Of a DNA stretch of 64,000 nucleotides, positions 25,081-36,872 are shown one piece after another. The stretch comes from Pomacea canaliculata (taxonomy: Eukaryota; Mollusca; Gastropoda; Architaenioglossa; Ampullariidae). Every line of letters starts with the position of its first letter. Positions within the stretch are counted from its first letter, which is position 1. The notes under the pieces were generated by a model that searched no databases, was not told the DNA's origin, and saw only the letters and a list, made by a program, of their open reading frames with translations. The position numbers were made by a program, and so were the translations under genes. Where the stretch lies: positions 12,831,950 to 12,895,949 of the forward strand of contig NC_037596.1 in the NCBI RefSeq assembly GCF_003073045.1, given 5' to 3'.

Positions 25081-25150
25081 CTAACGACTTATTTTGTTTG
25101 AACAGCTGCATACAAAGCTTAGTGCACTTTTACTCGAAATCGGGCCCAGG
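25081..25150. repeat. Short repeat, partner of 55845-55915
   Basis: TAACGACTTATTTTGTTTGAACAG and the next 50 bases match TAGCGACTTACTTTGTCTGAACGG at 55.85 kb. On the minus strand the 55.85 kb copy ends in a perfect donor (GACAAA|GTAAGT), lost here (ATAAGT), so both may derive from an exon. Confidence 0.55.
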
Positions 25151-25563
25151 CCTTCACTAAGGAGTGAATTAGAAAGACTTGTCATCAGGCACAACGATGA
25201 CGCATGCAGCCTCCATCTTGAAATGCTTGCATAGTCAAGGAAAAGAAAAATATAAATCAGACTGATATAGTTACTCAAATATTTTTTCTTAAACTTCAAA
25301 TGTCTCTGGATTACATGCAGAAAGTAGGCTAAGACGTATGTTCTGTCTTGGAGAGGTAAATAATTATATATATTTTTCTCTACATATATATATATAGCTT
25401 GCTAGAGGCCTCAATTCCCATAAGAAATTAGTGAACATAGCTGTAGCTAGAGCAAACTGCAAGAAGGAAACTGAAACTATAATATTTTAATAACTCCGGA
25501 TGAAAGCCTTGTTCCCATAGTCAGTAAGCGAAAACTGCGGCGCTCAGAGCACATGCCCTGACT

Positions 25564-28500
25564 ATGGATTCTCTGAGTCAAGTTTGTTTTTTAACATTAT
25601 TTGTGATGCAAAGGCCAACATTTGCTTTTATATGTAAGTATTTCAGTTTTCTTAACTTTTGTATGAGTACTTGTGTAGTCAACAGTTCGAACTGTAAATA
25701 TTCATAAGCAGCGAAAGATCACTTGAAGCATGTTTCAGCGGCGTATAGACGACAATGATAAACTTTATTTTATTTGTCCCAGGGGGCTATTTTACCTTGA
25801 GATGTTGTTCGAGTAACAGTAAAAGTTTAAAATAAAAAGATGTACACTGACACTTCATCTGAGGTTGAGCAGCTGGATCGCAGATGGTACAAACGATTTC
25901 AGGTGTCTATTAATTTTACATATAGACATGACATAGCATTTACCTGAGCTTCGTAATACAAAGTATCTCATTAGTACATGTTCAGGTATAGACAAAAGGC
26001 GAGAAGCTTTCCTTACTATTTGTTGATCACATTAGGAAGCTAAATCGCTCTGTCCGACAACAATTATCTTAGAACAGATGTGGACAATACTGTTCAGACT
26101 GTTCCTATCATGGACAGAGAGATAGTGAAACCAGCATACATATGAAAAGGAAAAAAAAACCTCAATAAACGACTGGTAGAAACGGCTTAAAATTGTTTGA
26201 CCTACTGAAAAACTATTGAGCTTACAAAGAAGGTACATTCTCTGTTGGCCACGTTTAACAATGTATTCGGTGTTTAAATGTCATCAAAAATAGTTCCCAG
26301 GTACAAGAAAGAGTTAACAATATCAACAGGTTTACTGTATATCACACTGGGATATTTGTTGTTCTCCTGACGCCAGTACAGTAGAAATCCAAAGATAGAC
26401 ACTAATCGATCCACGATTTCAGAATTCGTTAACTTGCACATTTTCCCAGAAGTTACATTCACCACTGTGCATGAAATGAATAGCAAAATTAAAAAAGCTA
26501 CACACACTAGGTTAAGGAAATAGTGATCATGTGGTCCCCTGCCGCCCAACGTGCGTGAGCGCCCTTAACCTCCACGGCATCTGAAACACTTTAGGCAGGA
26601 ACTATTATTAATCGCCACAACATAAACAGATGAATTATATTGCTTAAACTTTTATTGATCATTGCAACATGTTACATCTAATTGAAACCTTATGTCTCTT
26701 ATGCGTCTCTCATGCCACTTCATGACTCTCAAAAACATTGAGGTATGCATTTACCATCTTAAACGATAGAAATGGATATTGCTGATATTTTATATTACCA
26801 TGCTCTAAATATTACAAGAAGTTAAAAAATTAAAAACATTTACATGAACTATTTAACATTTGCAAATCAGTTGGTTTTTTTCCTAATGAGGGATAAAATA
26901 ATTAATCACCGAAGTTAATTTCTTACAATTAAACATATTAACCAATATAATTATTAAAATGTTTTTACTGGAAAACATTTGAAAATTATCTATATTAAAA
27001 ACGCAACAACTACTTATAGAGTACAAAACAAAGAGTAGTTATCGTTTTCGACATAAATAATTCCATTTAAAGGATTACAATATAACATCTACAAATATTA
27101 AAGGAAAACAAAAACGTTTCTAATATAATCAGCAAACAGGCCACATATCTTAGACACAAATAAAAAATGGTTTATCTGCTTTCAAGTGAAAAAGGATATA
27201 AAGAATACGGTTTCAAGATCTCTAGGTATTTTGCGATAATCATATAAAATTCTCACCTTAGTATTCAATCTAAGCAAAGGAAAATAAACAATGGCGTGCC
27301 CAAATGTTTATTAATATTAGCTTCTTTCATTTCACTACGATTACAAAGCCATCCTTTTCTTAAACTCCTTCTCACTATCTGGTCTCAAGATCCTACATTA
27401 ATTCAGATAACTGTAAAATAATGCTTCGCCGTCAATGCCATATCAATAAATAAGCAAACGTCCAATGTCTCTTTATGAAATTTATCTTCAAGAATAAAAT
27501 AATCTCCTCTTTATCGATGAAGTTAATTTATCCGCTTATTAAACTCAAAAGTTAGTTAACATTCGTGTTCTCATAAGACAAAGGCAACTATTTCAATTTT
27601 TTGAACGTGATTATTTTTATATTTACAGGTGGTATGACGAACATCAGCGAAATTTTGCCTGAAAGAGAAGGCAGTTTTACGAATATTACCTATCTGCTCA
27701 ATGCTACTGAAAGGTCAGCATTTTCAGGCTCTACGTCTATTCTATATGAAGTGTGCGTTAACAACACCCTAACAGTTCAGTGTGAATTTGAGTGGACAGA
27801 GGGGTCCAGCCACCCGTCTTTAGAGAAATGGGGTCCTGGAGACGACGTGGTTTGTTCCTACGAACCCCGTTACCTTGACAACTCCATGGTGACCTGGGAA
27901 ATGAAGATTTCACAGCTGGTCAGTCGGTCACTAAGTGTCATGCAGCTCTACCTGGAGAATAAAACTCACAACAGCAAGACAAAGAAGATTATAAGGCGGA
28001 TCCATATTGCTATTGTATGTAAGTAATACTACATACTATTATTTAAGATCAAAATCTCTATACTTATTTTACACGTCAAAAGATGTAAGGATTTTTACAT
28101 TTACTCCAAGGGAAATTGTGCTTTTGACCTTTTTTACTCTCTCTTGAATTTATTAGTTTGGCACTACAGTATTTATTTATAGATGAATACTGCAGCGATA
28201 TTTTGAAAAACTGAAAGACAAGCCTAACTGGCTTAAGGAGACCAGCTCTCTGCTTACTTGTTTTGTCCATGGATTTGTGTAGAGTTTAGCGCATTTTACC
28301 GTTCTGTGATGCTTGTTGTGCCGTCCTCATTTGTTCTAGATTGTTCCTCACTGCTTGTGCTGCGTCATTTCTTCCAATCAGTATTTTCATCCACTAACGG
28401 CTTCTGTGTCCTGTTCTTCGCTTCTATCTTGTTTGGGGCTAAAACCTTCTTTATTGACTCTTAAACTTTTTTGACGTTGTAAACCATGTAAACCATGTAA

Positions 28501-31500
28501 ACCGTGTAAACCTGCTGCTTTTAACGAAAGGATGTAAGGTTGTGTGTGTGTGTGTACAGATCCACCCCAGGTCACAAGTCTGACTGTAGACGGACAAGAA
28601 GTGAACGGCACTCATCTCATCAACGATAGTCAGAAGGTGAACATCTCTTGTTCCTTTGACAAAGGAAACCCGCCTGTTACCTTCATTCTGGTTGACAACA
28701 ATGGGAAGGAACTTGTTAGAGGTTCAGGTCCTCTGACCTATTCGCTTCTAGTGCACTGTGAAGATGACTGGCCAACAGTTCGTTGTGAAGGGAATGGGTC
28801 TAAACAGAACAGATCTGTGTCTTTTCTTGTCATGTGTAAGTACAAAAGTAAACGTATATTGTACTACATAAGTTCGTGTATAATTTATATTTAACCCTAC
28901 AAACCTTATTAATAAACACCTACAGACATCGAAGGTTACAATAGGTATACGTATTTAGGGATCATTATAAAAAGTATTGACTATGACAGTAGGAATTATA
29001 GATAACATTTAATAAAAATAACACCAAAGTTAATCATATGTTACTAAAAAAATAAATAAAAAACCCCGTCTGTTTGTTGCTGGTATCCAATGTTTCACTA
29101 GTTGTCTTAGAAACAGATCGAAAGAAGACATGACTAGTCTTAAGCAAAAAACGTATAATTCAATTTGTTGATTAAATATCATCGGTGATTTACAAATGAT
29201 CTACGGTATCCAGCTTTATCATATTTCATATTTTTTAAAATTATTATATTCAAAACAAAATTCATTTGAGAATGTTACTCTGCGTTGTTAGGTAACGTTA
29301 TAGTGAATCTAGTATAACGTTTAAATAATATATCATAAATTAATAACATAATTTTTAAAATAGCACGCATTGTGACTGATTTAAAATTAGCAGCTCAATT
29401 TACACAAGTTGCATTTGTTGTTGCAGGTCCTCCCAAGTTCACTGAAAACTCTATTAAAATCGTCCATTCTATAGAACTTGATAATATAACACTGCAGGTC
29501 AAAGCTGACACAAAAGAAGTAGATAACTGCCTGCTGACATCAGTGCCATCAGAAGACAATGTAACAATAAAAGTGAGCTGCACACTTACAGGTCATCCGC
29601 CTGATCTTGCTCTATCTTTCTCCCTTAGCAAGAGAATCAGCAGTATCCATGGAATCTGGATGCTAACTCTTCTCAACAAAAGAGGTTATGCCACCACAAT
29701 GTTAAACTTTACGGAAGAATCAAGGAGGAGTTTGATAAGAGAAAGCGAAATCCCAGGTATACAAATCCAAAAATATATGAGCTTCTTCTTTAGCTATTAC
29801 TAGTAACTGTTCTTCCTTATTTAACTGCAAAATTAATGCATAAGTCCATATATTATTTGTATATTAATAAACATTTAGATTAATCTAAGTATACAAATAT
29901 ACTTAGTTGTATGAAAGATTGTATGCGTTTTTGGATAAAAAATATGTTTACACAAAATGACATAAATAGAGAATGGCTAGTATTGTGCAGATTGCATGCA
30001 CACTTATAGTCAAGCATGTTTGTCTTTTATTAAAATGTAAATTATCCTTATTATAGAAATTTTTACAATAAATTACAACCTGACATGTTCAATAAATACA
30101 TAATTAATGAGAGCTCAGACAACAATATGTCAAGAAATTAATCAAGACAAAACAATACTTTGCTTGTTTCAGCACAAACACCAGTAAAAGAAATACTAAT
30201 CGGAGGAACATGTGTTGCTGTCCTGATTGTTGTCATTGCTATTATAGGTATTCGTGCCATTAAAAAGGTCAATGAAAATAAACGTGGTAAGTTTTAAACA
30301 TGTTATTTAATTTTTAAAATGTATCCTATTTATTTGCAGCTTTCTCGTTATTTCATAAAACATTCTTACTAATCATTCGCTAACCACAGGCTGCCACAGA
30401 ACAAGGTACAACGATGTTAAAGCCCTCCATCACTTCGTCAACTGGGGTGGAAGGGCAGATGGCCCTTCGTATAACAAGGCTGGCCATTTTTGTTTCTTTC
30501 AGTTAAAGTGATTTTTGTCAGCTTCTTATTTTAAATATAATTAAGAGCATAATGATAAGGCTTTCTTAGTTTGTCCCTCTAGTCAAAATAACAAGTAATA
30601 AGTTGAAAACCAAATTATAAGGATAGCTCTTATAACACGTCTTTCAAGGCTAATTTCCTGATAATGCAGATAAAGTCACCGTATTTTAGTGACGAGTGAA
30701 GGCTTTGTTTGTAAACACAATGTATACTAGGGAATAAAGTGGGGAAGATAGATTACCTCAGCAATTCAATAGTTAATACTTGCGATCTGTTGCTGTAATG
30801 TATACTTTGTTAATGATATCCTTGTCATCGTCAGGTCGGCAATTCTTAGAGGTAAACATACAGTATGTTTTCGAATTGACAAGGTATATGTGTTAAAGCA
30901 TTAATTGTCACTACAGTAAAACTTTTAGCGTGCAATCTAACAAAGCTTAAGATTTAGTTAGATAAGATTTACAAGGCGTTTGCTATTACTGTTCGTCAAA
31001 ACATTTATGTGTTTATGGACGTGTTGTTGCTCTCGTTTGTGCTTATACATATCTAATTAAATGAATGGATGCACGAGCTCTTGATTGCATGTATCCTGGC
31101 TTCTTGATGAATGCAAGCTGTCCTCCTTTCAAACATTTCAGGAATAATGTAATGTGAATCAGAATAAAAGAGAAACTGAAATCGCAGTGTTTCTCAGGAG
31201 CGTTAAGTGTAGTTACTGTAGTTGTGTCACCGCATCGTGTGAGTAACGACGTACGTATTTTATATACGAGCGCGTCCGTGGTATGAGAGACAGGACACGC
31301 CAACCTTTCTTTTCTTTGGTGAGTACAGCTGATGTTTTGGAATATTTTATTCTAGGCATAGTTGTTGTTAAAAATTGTTTAATCAACTATTTGTTCTTTC
31401 CAAAAGTAAATCAATGATTAATGAATGAATAAGCGATTGCAAAATCATTTAGAGCAGGCGATACATACTTTTGTTCTTTTAATAGTTAAAGTTAGAAGAA

Positions 31501-31978
31501 AGAATGAACGGATGCTCAAATATGTAGGAGTAAATAAAAATATATAAATAAATAAATTGACAAATCAAAGAAGGAATCACGGAAAAAAGAAATATAAGTG
31601 GACAGTTTGTGAGCCGGCATGAGGGTAAATAAATAGTAAAAGAATAAGAGAACGACAAACATACGCTATGTCGACAGACAGACATACAGAAAGTTTTGAT
31701 ATTTGACTGACAGATGCATTGTAAGAGATGGCTTATAATTACTCTAATTAAATAAAAGACTGATCTTTTAAATCTTACTTTCTAATCTTCATCACGAGAA
31801 AGACTGCTGGTACTAAGAAGGAATAAGGAAATTTCTGCTTCCTTGTGCTTGAAGTAAACCGCGCTAAGACTAAGGTCATGGAGGACCTTACAATTTTGTG
31901 ATGTATTTGTTTCGTGCAAAATTTCAGATGGTTTTTAAAGATGCATCATCATTGTCGTCGTCGTCGTCGTCGTCGTCG

Positions 31979-32036
<58 letters not shown>

Positions 32037-32887
32037 GTGTAGAGTCGGCTACAAATTAATTTTCTTTTTCTGTCTCTGAGTGGTGTTCAAGAAAGGAAAC
32101 GGTCGAATTTAAAATTGTCTAAACTGACTATTAAATAATGCATCAATAACACAACGCTTAAACGGTCGTAAACATTTCTAAACTTTAAACTACCTTTTGT
32201 GGACGTCAATGAGGTTTTTTGTAACGCTTGTGCTATTGTAATTGAAAGTCGTTAAATAATTTTGTCAACAATCCACAGAATGCAAGACTCCGGTGTATGA
32301 GCCAGTGTCACTGCTAAACATAAACTTAATCCATAGCATAGCGGATGATAATTATTAGTAAACATCGCACAGGATTAGTCTTACAACATAATTGCCAGCC
32401 ACGGCATAGCCTCATAATTACAGTTACCCTCCACTTTGTCATAAAATCATTAAAAAGGAAAGTCGTCATATTTTAGTCCTACATTCAAAAAAAAATCGAA
32501 ACTCAAATTTATTTGCATTATATTTGTCGGCAAACAAGAAATAGTAAAGATTTGTACTTCGAAAAGCTTTTAGTATTGGACCTTTCGTTTAATTCTTCAC
32601 AGGAGACTATGGGTTGTTGTCTCACATAGTTGCTCCCGCTGAGTACATAAATTGTAACTACTTACATTCAACTCAATCGTTTTCAGGACTAGTTGCTGCA
32701 ATATTTTCGTTTCATTATTAGAAAGTCTTCAGAGAACCTGATTATGACAATGGCAATTCATTTTGTAATGTTTAACAGGAGACGCTATCCTGTAGGAGAG
32801 ATGCTGGTGGACTCATCTACGACAGAAGACCTGATAATACAAGCTCGTCTGAGCTCGGTAGCTCGTCCGAGGCCTCATCGGACCTGA
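25564..32887 (+). CDS. IgSF type I receptor gene B
   Basis: Exons: signal peptide 25564-25633 (MDSLSQVCFLTLFVMQRPTF); Ig-like 27629-28018 (130 codons, VCVNNTLTVQCEFEW and VVCSYEP); Ig-like 28560-28835 (NISCSFDKGNPP, CEDDWPTVRCEG); Ig-like 29427-29756 (SCTLTGHPPDL); membrane 30173-30286 (VAVLIVVIAIIGIRAIKKV); a 16-base microexon 30390-30405 (GCHRTR); last exon 32779-32887 entered in phase 2. All joints from signal peptide to membrane are phase 1. The second and third Ig exons and the membrane exon are paralogous to those of gene A. The ectodomain has many NxS/T sites. An alternative acceptor at 32795 gives a different, serine-rich end (stop 32968-32970). By family it is a surface recognition receptor; its ligand is unknown. 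Confidence 0.8.
25990..26380 (-). mobile_element. 3' fragment of a non-LTR retrotransposon (L2/CR1-like)
   Basis: Two minus-strand frames hold C-terminal reverse transcriptase hallmarks: VDIVNSFLYLGTIFDD, then ILSRFYQSFIE...VCWFHYLSVHDRNSLN...ICSKII. Such strings follow the catalytic core in L2/CR1-type elements. A frame change separates them. The copy lies in the first intron of gene B, opposite strand. Confidence 0.7.
28479..28513 (+). repeat. Minisatellite, about 3.5 units of GTAAACCATGT-like sequence
   Basis: TGTAAACCATGTAAACCATG continues as TAAACCGTGTAAACC, just upstream of the second Ig exon of gene B. Confidence 0.8.
28540..28557 (+). promoter_or_regulatory. TG-repeat 3' splice site of the second Ig exon, gene B
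   Basis: The acceptor is preceded by TTGTGTGTGTGTGTGTACAG. The paralogous exon in gene A has the same kind of acceptor, so the feature is shared by two diverged genes. Confidence 0.7.
31944..32036 (+). repeat. Compound microsatellite (GTC)n(ATC)n
   Basis: Trinucleotide run of about 9 GTC units followed by about 18 ATC units in the last intron of gene B. Confidence 0.95.
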
Positions 32888-32970
32888 CAGAGACAGTTTT
32901 CGGTGACATCAAAGTCATCACCATCGTTTCTCTACTGCACGATGACAATGCAAGAAAAATATTGGAATAA

Positions 32971-33303
32971 AAGGAAAAAATACAGGAGCGATTCTTGATT
33001 TATATACAAAGAGGCAGAAAGATGACTGGACGATAAAAATATTTTGACACATTTTTTTGTGTTTTTACTTTTGCTTTTCGAGTGACTTAAATTTAAAACA
33101 CAGGATCTCACTACATTCAACATTGATATAACTGTTAAGTTACCGCTTGACACGTAACCTAAAATTCTAGCCTGAAATACTGTAATTGTTAAGCATATAT
33201 TACAGAAATCTTTCAGTGTGTCATACTCTGTGTGTATGTGTTACTAAGAAATGTAAAATCTCTTACCGTATATTGTCTTTGTGCCTCTGTATCCTTACTT
33301 TGC
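32971..33303. other. 3' flank of gene B
   Basis: No further exon seen. AATAAA at 32966-32971 overlaps the alternative stop codon and may serve as cleavage signal. Confidence 0.4.
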
Positions 33304-33810
33304 TAACTTTCTTTTGATACAAAAGGTGTTCTTCTAGTCTTAAAAGTGAGTTAGAATCGTTTGAAGTGTAAAAGTACGGTGGCCGCCATTTTGAAAAAAA
33401 GCGGATTCAAAGATTAGCGTCAAGATGACAGACTGGGTTTGTTTACTCCTAAACTTTTGCATACAAATCTTTTGATCGGTTAATATTTGAATCGTTCTTT
33501 GAAGAAGTTTAACATAGGGCTTTCTGGAAAGGTTTAACACGATGGGGTTATGACAGGGAAACAGTATCGACACAGCGTTTTCGTCTGAAAGCAGTACAAT
33601 CGCACTAGGGTACCTCGATTAAAACTTATTCAAAGTCCATTTCTAACTTTTATTTTAACATGCAGTGTATTTTCCTGATAGTTTAATAACCAAGGAATCC
33701 ATTTTTAACGAAAAGTCAAACTGCACAAAACTGACCCCTATCACCTTTCGGGGCCTCGAGCACAAAACTGCTCCGCGCGACTTGAGACTCATTTCATCGT
33801 GCAGGGTCAC
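33304..33810 (+). mobile_element. GTGACCC-family MITE, left end truncated
   Basis: Shares TTTCTTTTGATACAAAAG, the TTTTGATCGGTTAA block and the right terminus (ACTCATTTC.TCGTG.AGGGTCAC) with copies at 36.9-38.3, 44.6-48.8 and 53.8-54.3 kb. The left inverted repeat is missing. Confidence 0.75.
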
Positions 33811-34672
33811 ATATGTAAACATGTATTAGTGGTTTTGTTCTTAATCGCCTCTTCATTCACACTGTTACTCCGTGTCACCTGCACTCTACAGTGCCTTTTA
33901 GAAGAGGGAAATAACTAAATAAAAACAACGACAACAGTTGAAATTTTAAATAAATATAATTTGAACAAAAAAATTTAAATTTTTCCATTCTTCAAACATT
34001 AAAACACAGCACAAAAATAGCACAGCAGGTTTGTGACACTCCTACTACCCGACAAACACCACAAAACTATAACTAGATTTAGCCAGGGGTCATTTTTCTT
34101 TAGCAAATATAAATTATGTGCAAGGAATAATGAATGAATAAACGATTGAATTTTTTTCGAGCAGTAGTTTTGCTCTAAAAATGAAGGGTTGGTTTGTTGA
34201 TGTGTTTTTAATATTAAAATATCCGGAGTAAAACACTTATGATCAAATATTTTCATCGTGTTATCTGTCTTTGGGTAATGAAAGAATGCCCGAATCTCTC
34301 TCTAGTAAGAGAAAACTAATGAGGAAAGAAGGTGCCTGACGTAGGAACAGAGGGTTACAAACTGGTAGGCAGACATGCACTTAATGCCGTGTAAAGATTT
34401 TGCATAAAACACATTAAGGAAAATGTAAAATTTAATAGAAAACAAACGACAAAACTAGCACGTGTGGTCTTCTGAGACATTTAAAACGACAGAGATAAAG
34501 TAAGGAAGTTTTTACGATTTAGTGACAGATGTTTCATGAAGAACTGGCTTGCTTTCTTCTAATGAAATAAGAGCCTGGTCTGTTTAATCATAGTTCTCAC
34601 ACAACAGAGGATTTGCTCTGTATGAGAAGGAAGTATAAAACGTTTATTTCCTTGTTAAAACTTTACGGACAC
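33811..34672. other. No gene recognised
   Basis: AT-rich intergenic sequence between two mobile elements. Confidence 0.4.
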
Positions 34673-35140
34673 TTAAAGGGATTTTAAAGGCAAAATAAAA
34701 CTGCTTAGAATCGCGTAAAGAGTAGGATAAATTTGAATCTCGTCTATTTATATGTGTGTTCATGTGGAAAACGTTGAAAGTTTTCAGTAGAATGTTGTGT
34801 TTAATAAGAGAAATGACACGGGACTCTTTTTTTTTTTTTTTTTTTTTGCTTCCACGAAGTCTCGTTCTCCATCACGTGACCCTATGACCTGTGGTTTCCA
34901 TAGTGAGAACATGGACGTGTATGTATGGACTGATGTCTGTACGCCGAGACTCACTCTTGGCCTCTTGCAAAGTGATCCGCTGTTAGTCTCGGCGAGCCGT
35001 AACAAAGAATGTGAATACACCAGAAGCTATGTCGTTTCCTGCCTCTTTTTAGAAGTTAATCTGACAAGTGAAAAAAACGGAAGTTTTGTGGTCTGGAGCC
35101 TCGTTCTAGCAGTTAAGTGAAAAAAAAAATCGTCTGCCAG

Positions 35141-35296
35141 ATGTCCAGGGGATATAAGTTCGTGGTGAGAACCAAGCCTCAAGAATGTGCTGCACCCGAT
35201 TGCCACGAAAAGATGGAAAAAGATTCAAAATTTTCTTTTCCGAAAGACAGAGACTTACAAGCTGTACACACAGAGTGCGTCATACGAATAAAATGA
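35141..35296 (+). pseudogene. THAP-type zinc finger remnant of a Kolobok transposase
   Basis: A 51-codon frame begins MSRGYKFVV and contains ECAAPDC and FSFPKDRDLQ, the first half of the THAP C2CH finger (Cys-x4-Cys, then FPKD). The second half (LC..HF, LKPDAVPTIF) is missing. It sits near the left end of the element, where the transposase of the larger relative also starts. Confidence 0.65.
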
Positions 35297-35535
35297 TGAT
35301 TTCAAATCTTCGCAATGACCACAGTCACTTCCTTTGCGTGTGACGTCACAAGGAGACTACTCTGCTTGACCATCTCGGGAAGATATCGCGATTACTCGGC
35401 GGAAGGACACAAGGGTCGATTTCACTGGACTTTTTCAATGTTTATAAACATCGGCAACCGAAATAGTGTTAATAAGTGGTTATTAAGTGAGAAACAAATC
35501 ATTTATTTCTCCTGTATTGCTCTCGTGCTCTGTAA

Positions 35536-35992
35536 AATGTATAAAATACTGACGGGTAAACTATCGCCAAGACTCTCTCTACTATTTTCCTCCAATAACT
35601 CTAGAACCTTCCCAAAACTGAATATCCCCTTTCCTAGACTAGACCTCTTCAAATCAAGTCTGAAATTCTCAGGAAGTGTGCTTTGGAACAGCCTCCCTCT
35701 CCATCTCAAGCAATTGCACTCCCTGAACTGCTTTCCACGCCATCTATCTAAACACTTACAAGATGAGGCCTCTAGAGATTCCTCCCAACTCCAGGTGACC
35801 TTGTAAATATATATTCTTAACCATCACTTTGTAAATATCCGCACTTCTTTATATTTATTCAATTTTTTTCTATAATGCTTAATTAATTCATTTATTTAGT
35901 TAATTTCGTTTCCTGTAAAGGGTGAGGGCTAAATGAAAAAAAAGCGCTCAGCTGCTTATTTTACCCCTCGTAAATAAAGAATTGTAATATTA
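35536..35992 (+). mobile_element. LINE 3' end inserted in Kolobok element 2
   Basis: An open frame ending at 35806 carries the C-terminal LINE motif LKFSGSVLWNSLP followed by LNCFPRHLSKHLQ. An AT-rich 3' region ends in AAATAAAGAATTGTAATATT. The related Kolobok element reads continuously CTCTGTAA.T...AACTAAAT across this point. Confidence 0.7.
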
Positions 35993-36066
35993 ATTGTAAC
36001 TAAATATATTTTTGAAACGTTTGACCGTCACCACCGCCTCATCACAAGCCTTGAGTAACCCTTTAA

Positions 36067-36409
36067 CATGAAGGGCAAAAAAAGCGTTAAAAGCCTGTGA
36101 TAACATTAGTATTTATATATGCACACATATATACCCATATATACCCCCACACTGATCTGACAACATGTGGAACATAAATGCCGCGATATAAGTGAAACAT
36201 TCATTCTGCATGTCTTATATGTTTATATGTAAACTATGAATATCTTATGCTGCAGTTCACTTACCTAACAGGGTAGGGTGAGTACACGAAGTATCTCATT
36301 AACGATGAAAAATAAAACACATAATTTCTGGTGGCTTGAGAAATATTCAGAGCAGTTCTATGTCTGAAATCTTAATCTCTTCGATATTTCAACCAGTGGC
36401 TACGATTTG

Positions 36410-36440
<31 letters not shown>

Positions 36441-36872
36441 GGTTCAGTTAAGTTATAGCATTATTAGTTTGCCTAAGTCTTAAGTCTTATTCGCGTTTTT
36501 TTGTGGTTGGTTAATTAACATTTGATATGCATCATCAAAATATTCTACTTCTGAATGACTCTTCATAGTTTACTGGATAGTTAGTCTGAAACTCAGTGAT
36601 ATAGTCAACTTCAATGCCCCTGGTCGCTCATAGACCAACCACCGTGAATTGCTTGGGCTAAAGGATCGCACTTATTGTGGTCTCTACCTGTCAACCTTTT
36701 TATAATGGGTTTTGTGTTCCAGTCGGCAAAAGTGGAGGTGTAGAGACAGGTAAGCCCTCTGACCGTGGCTAGGTAGCGATCCATCAGAGGGACATACAAA
36801 AATGCAGCAGCACACATAATCCCTTGGTGTAAAGGAGCTCGAGACACACTTTTGGCAGGTTTTTAAGTAAAC
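36067..36872. other. No gene recognised; T(30) run
   Basis: Contains a poly(T) tract at about 36411-36440, perhaps the tail of a minus-strand retroposon, and no supported exon. Confidence 0.4.

Larger units (their letters stand above)
34677..36062 (+). mobile_element. Kolobok-type element 2, non-autonomous
   Basis: Flanked by TTAA (34673-34676 and 36063-36066) with termini AGGGATTTTAAAGGC and GAGTAACCCT. The left third matches the transposase-start end of the 45148-48760 element, including a short THAP-type frame. The right part matches that element's other end. The transposase core is absent, and a LINE fragment is inserted at about 35536-35992. Confidence 0.75.

Noticed and set aside
28479..28513. 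CRISPR-like repeats
   Set aside because: Short direct units without spacers in a eukaryotic intron; a simple minisatellite.
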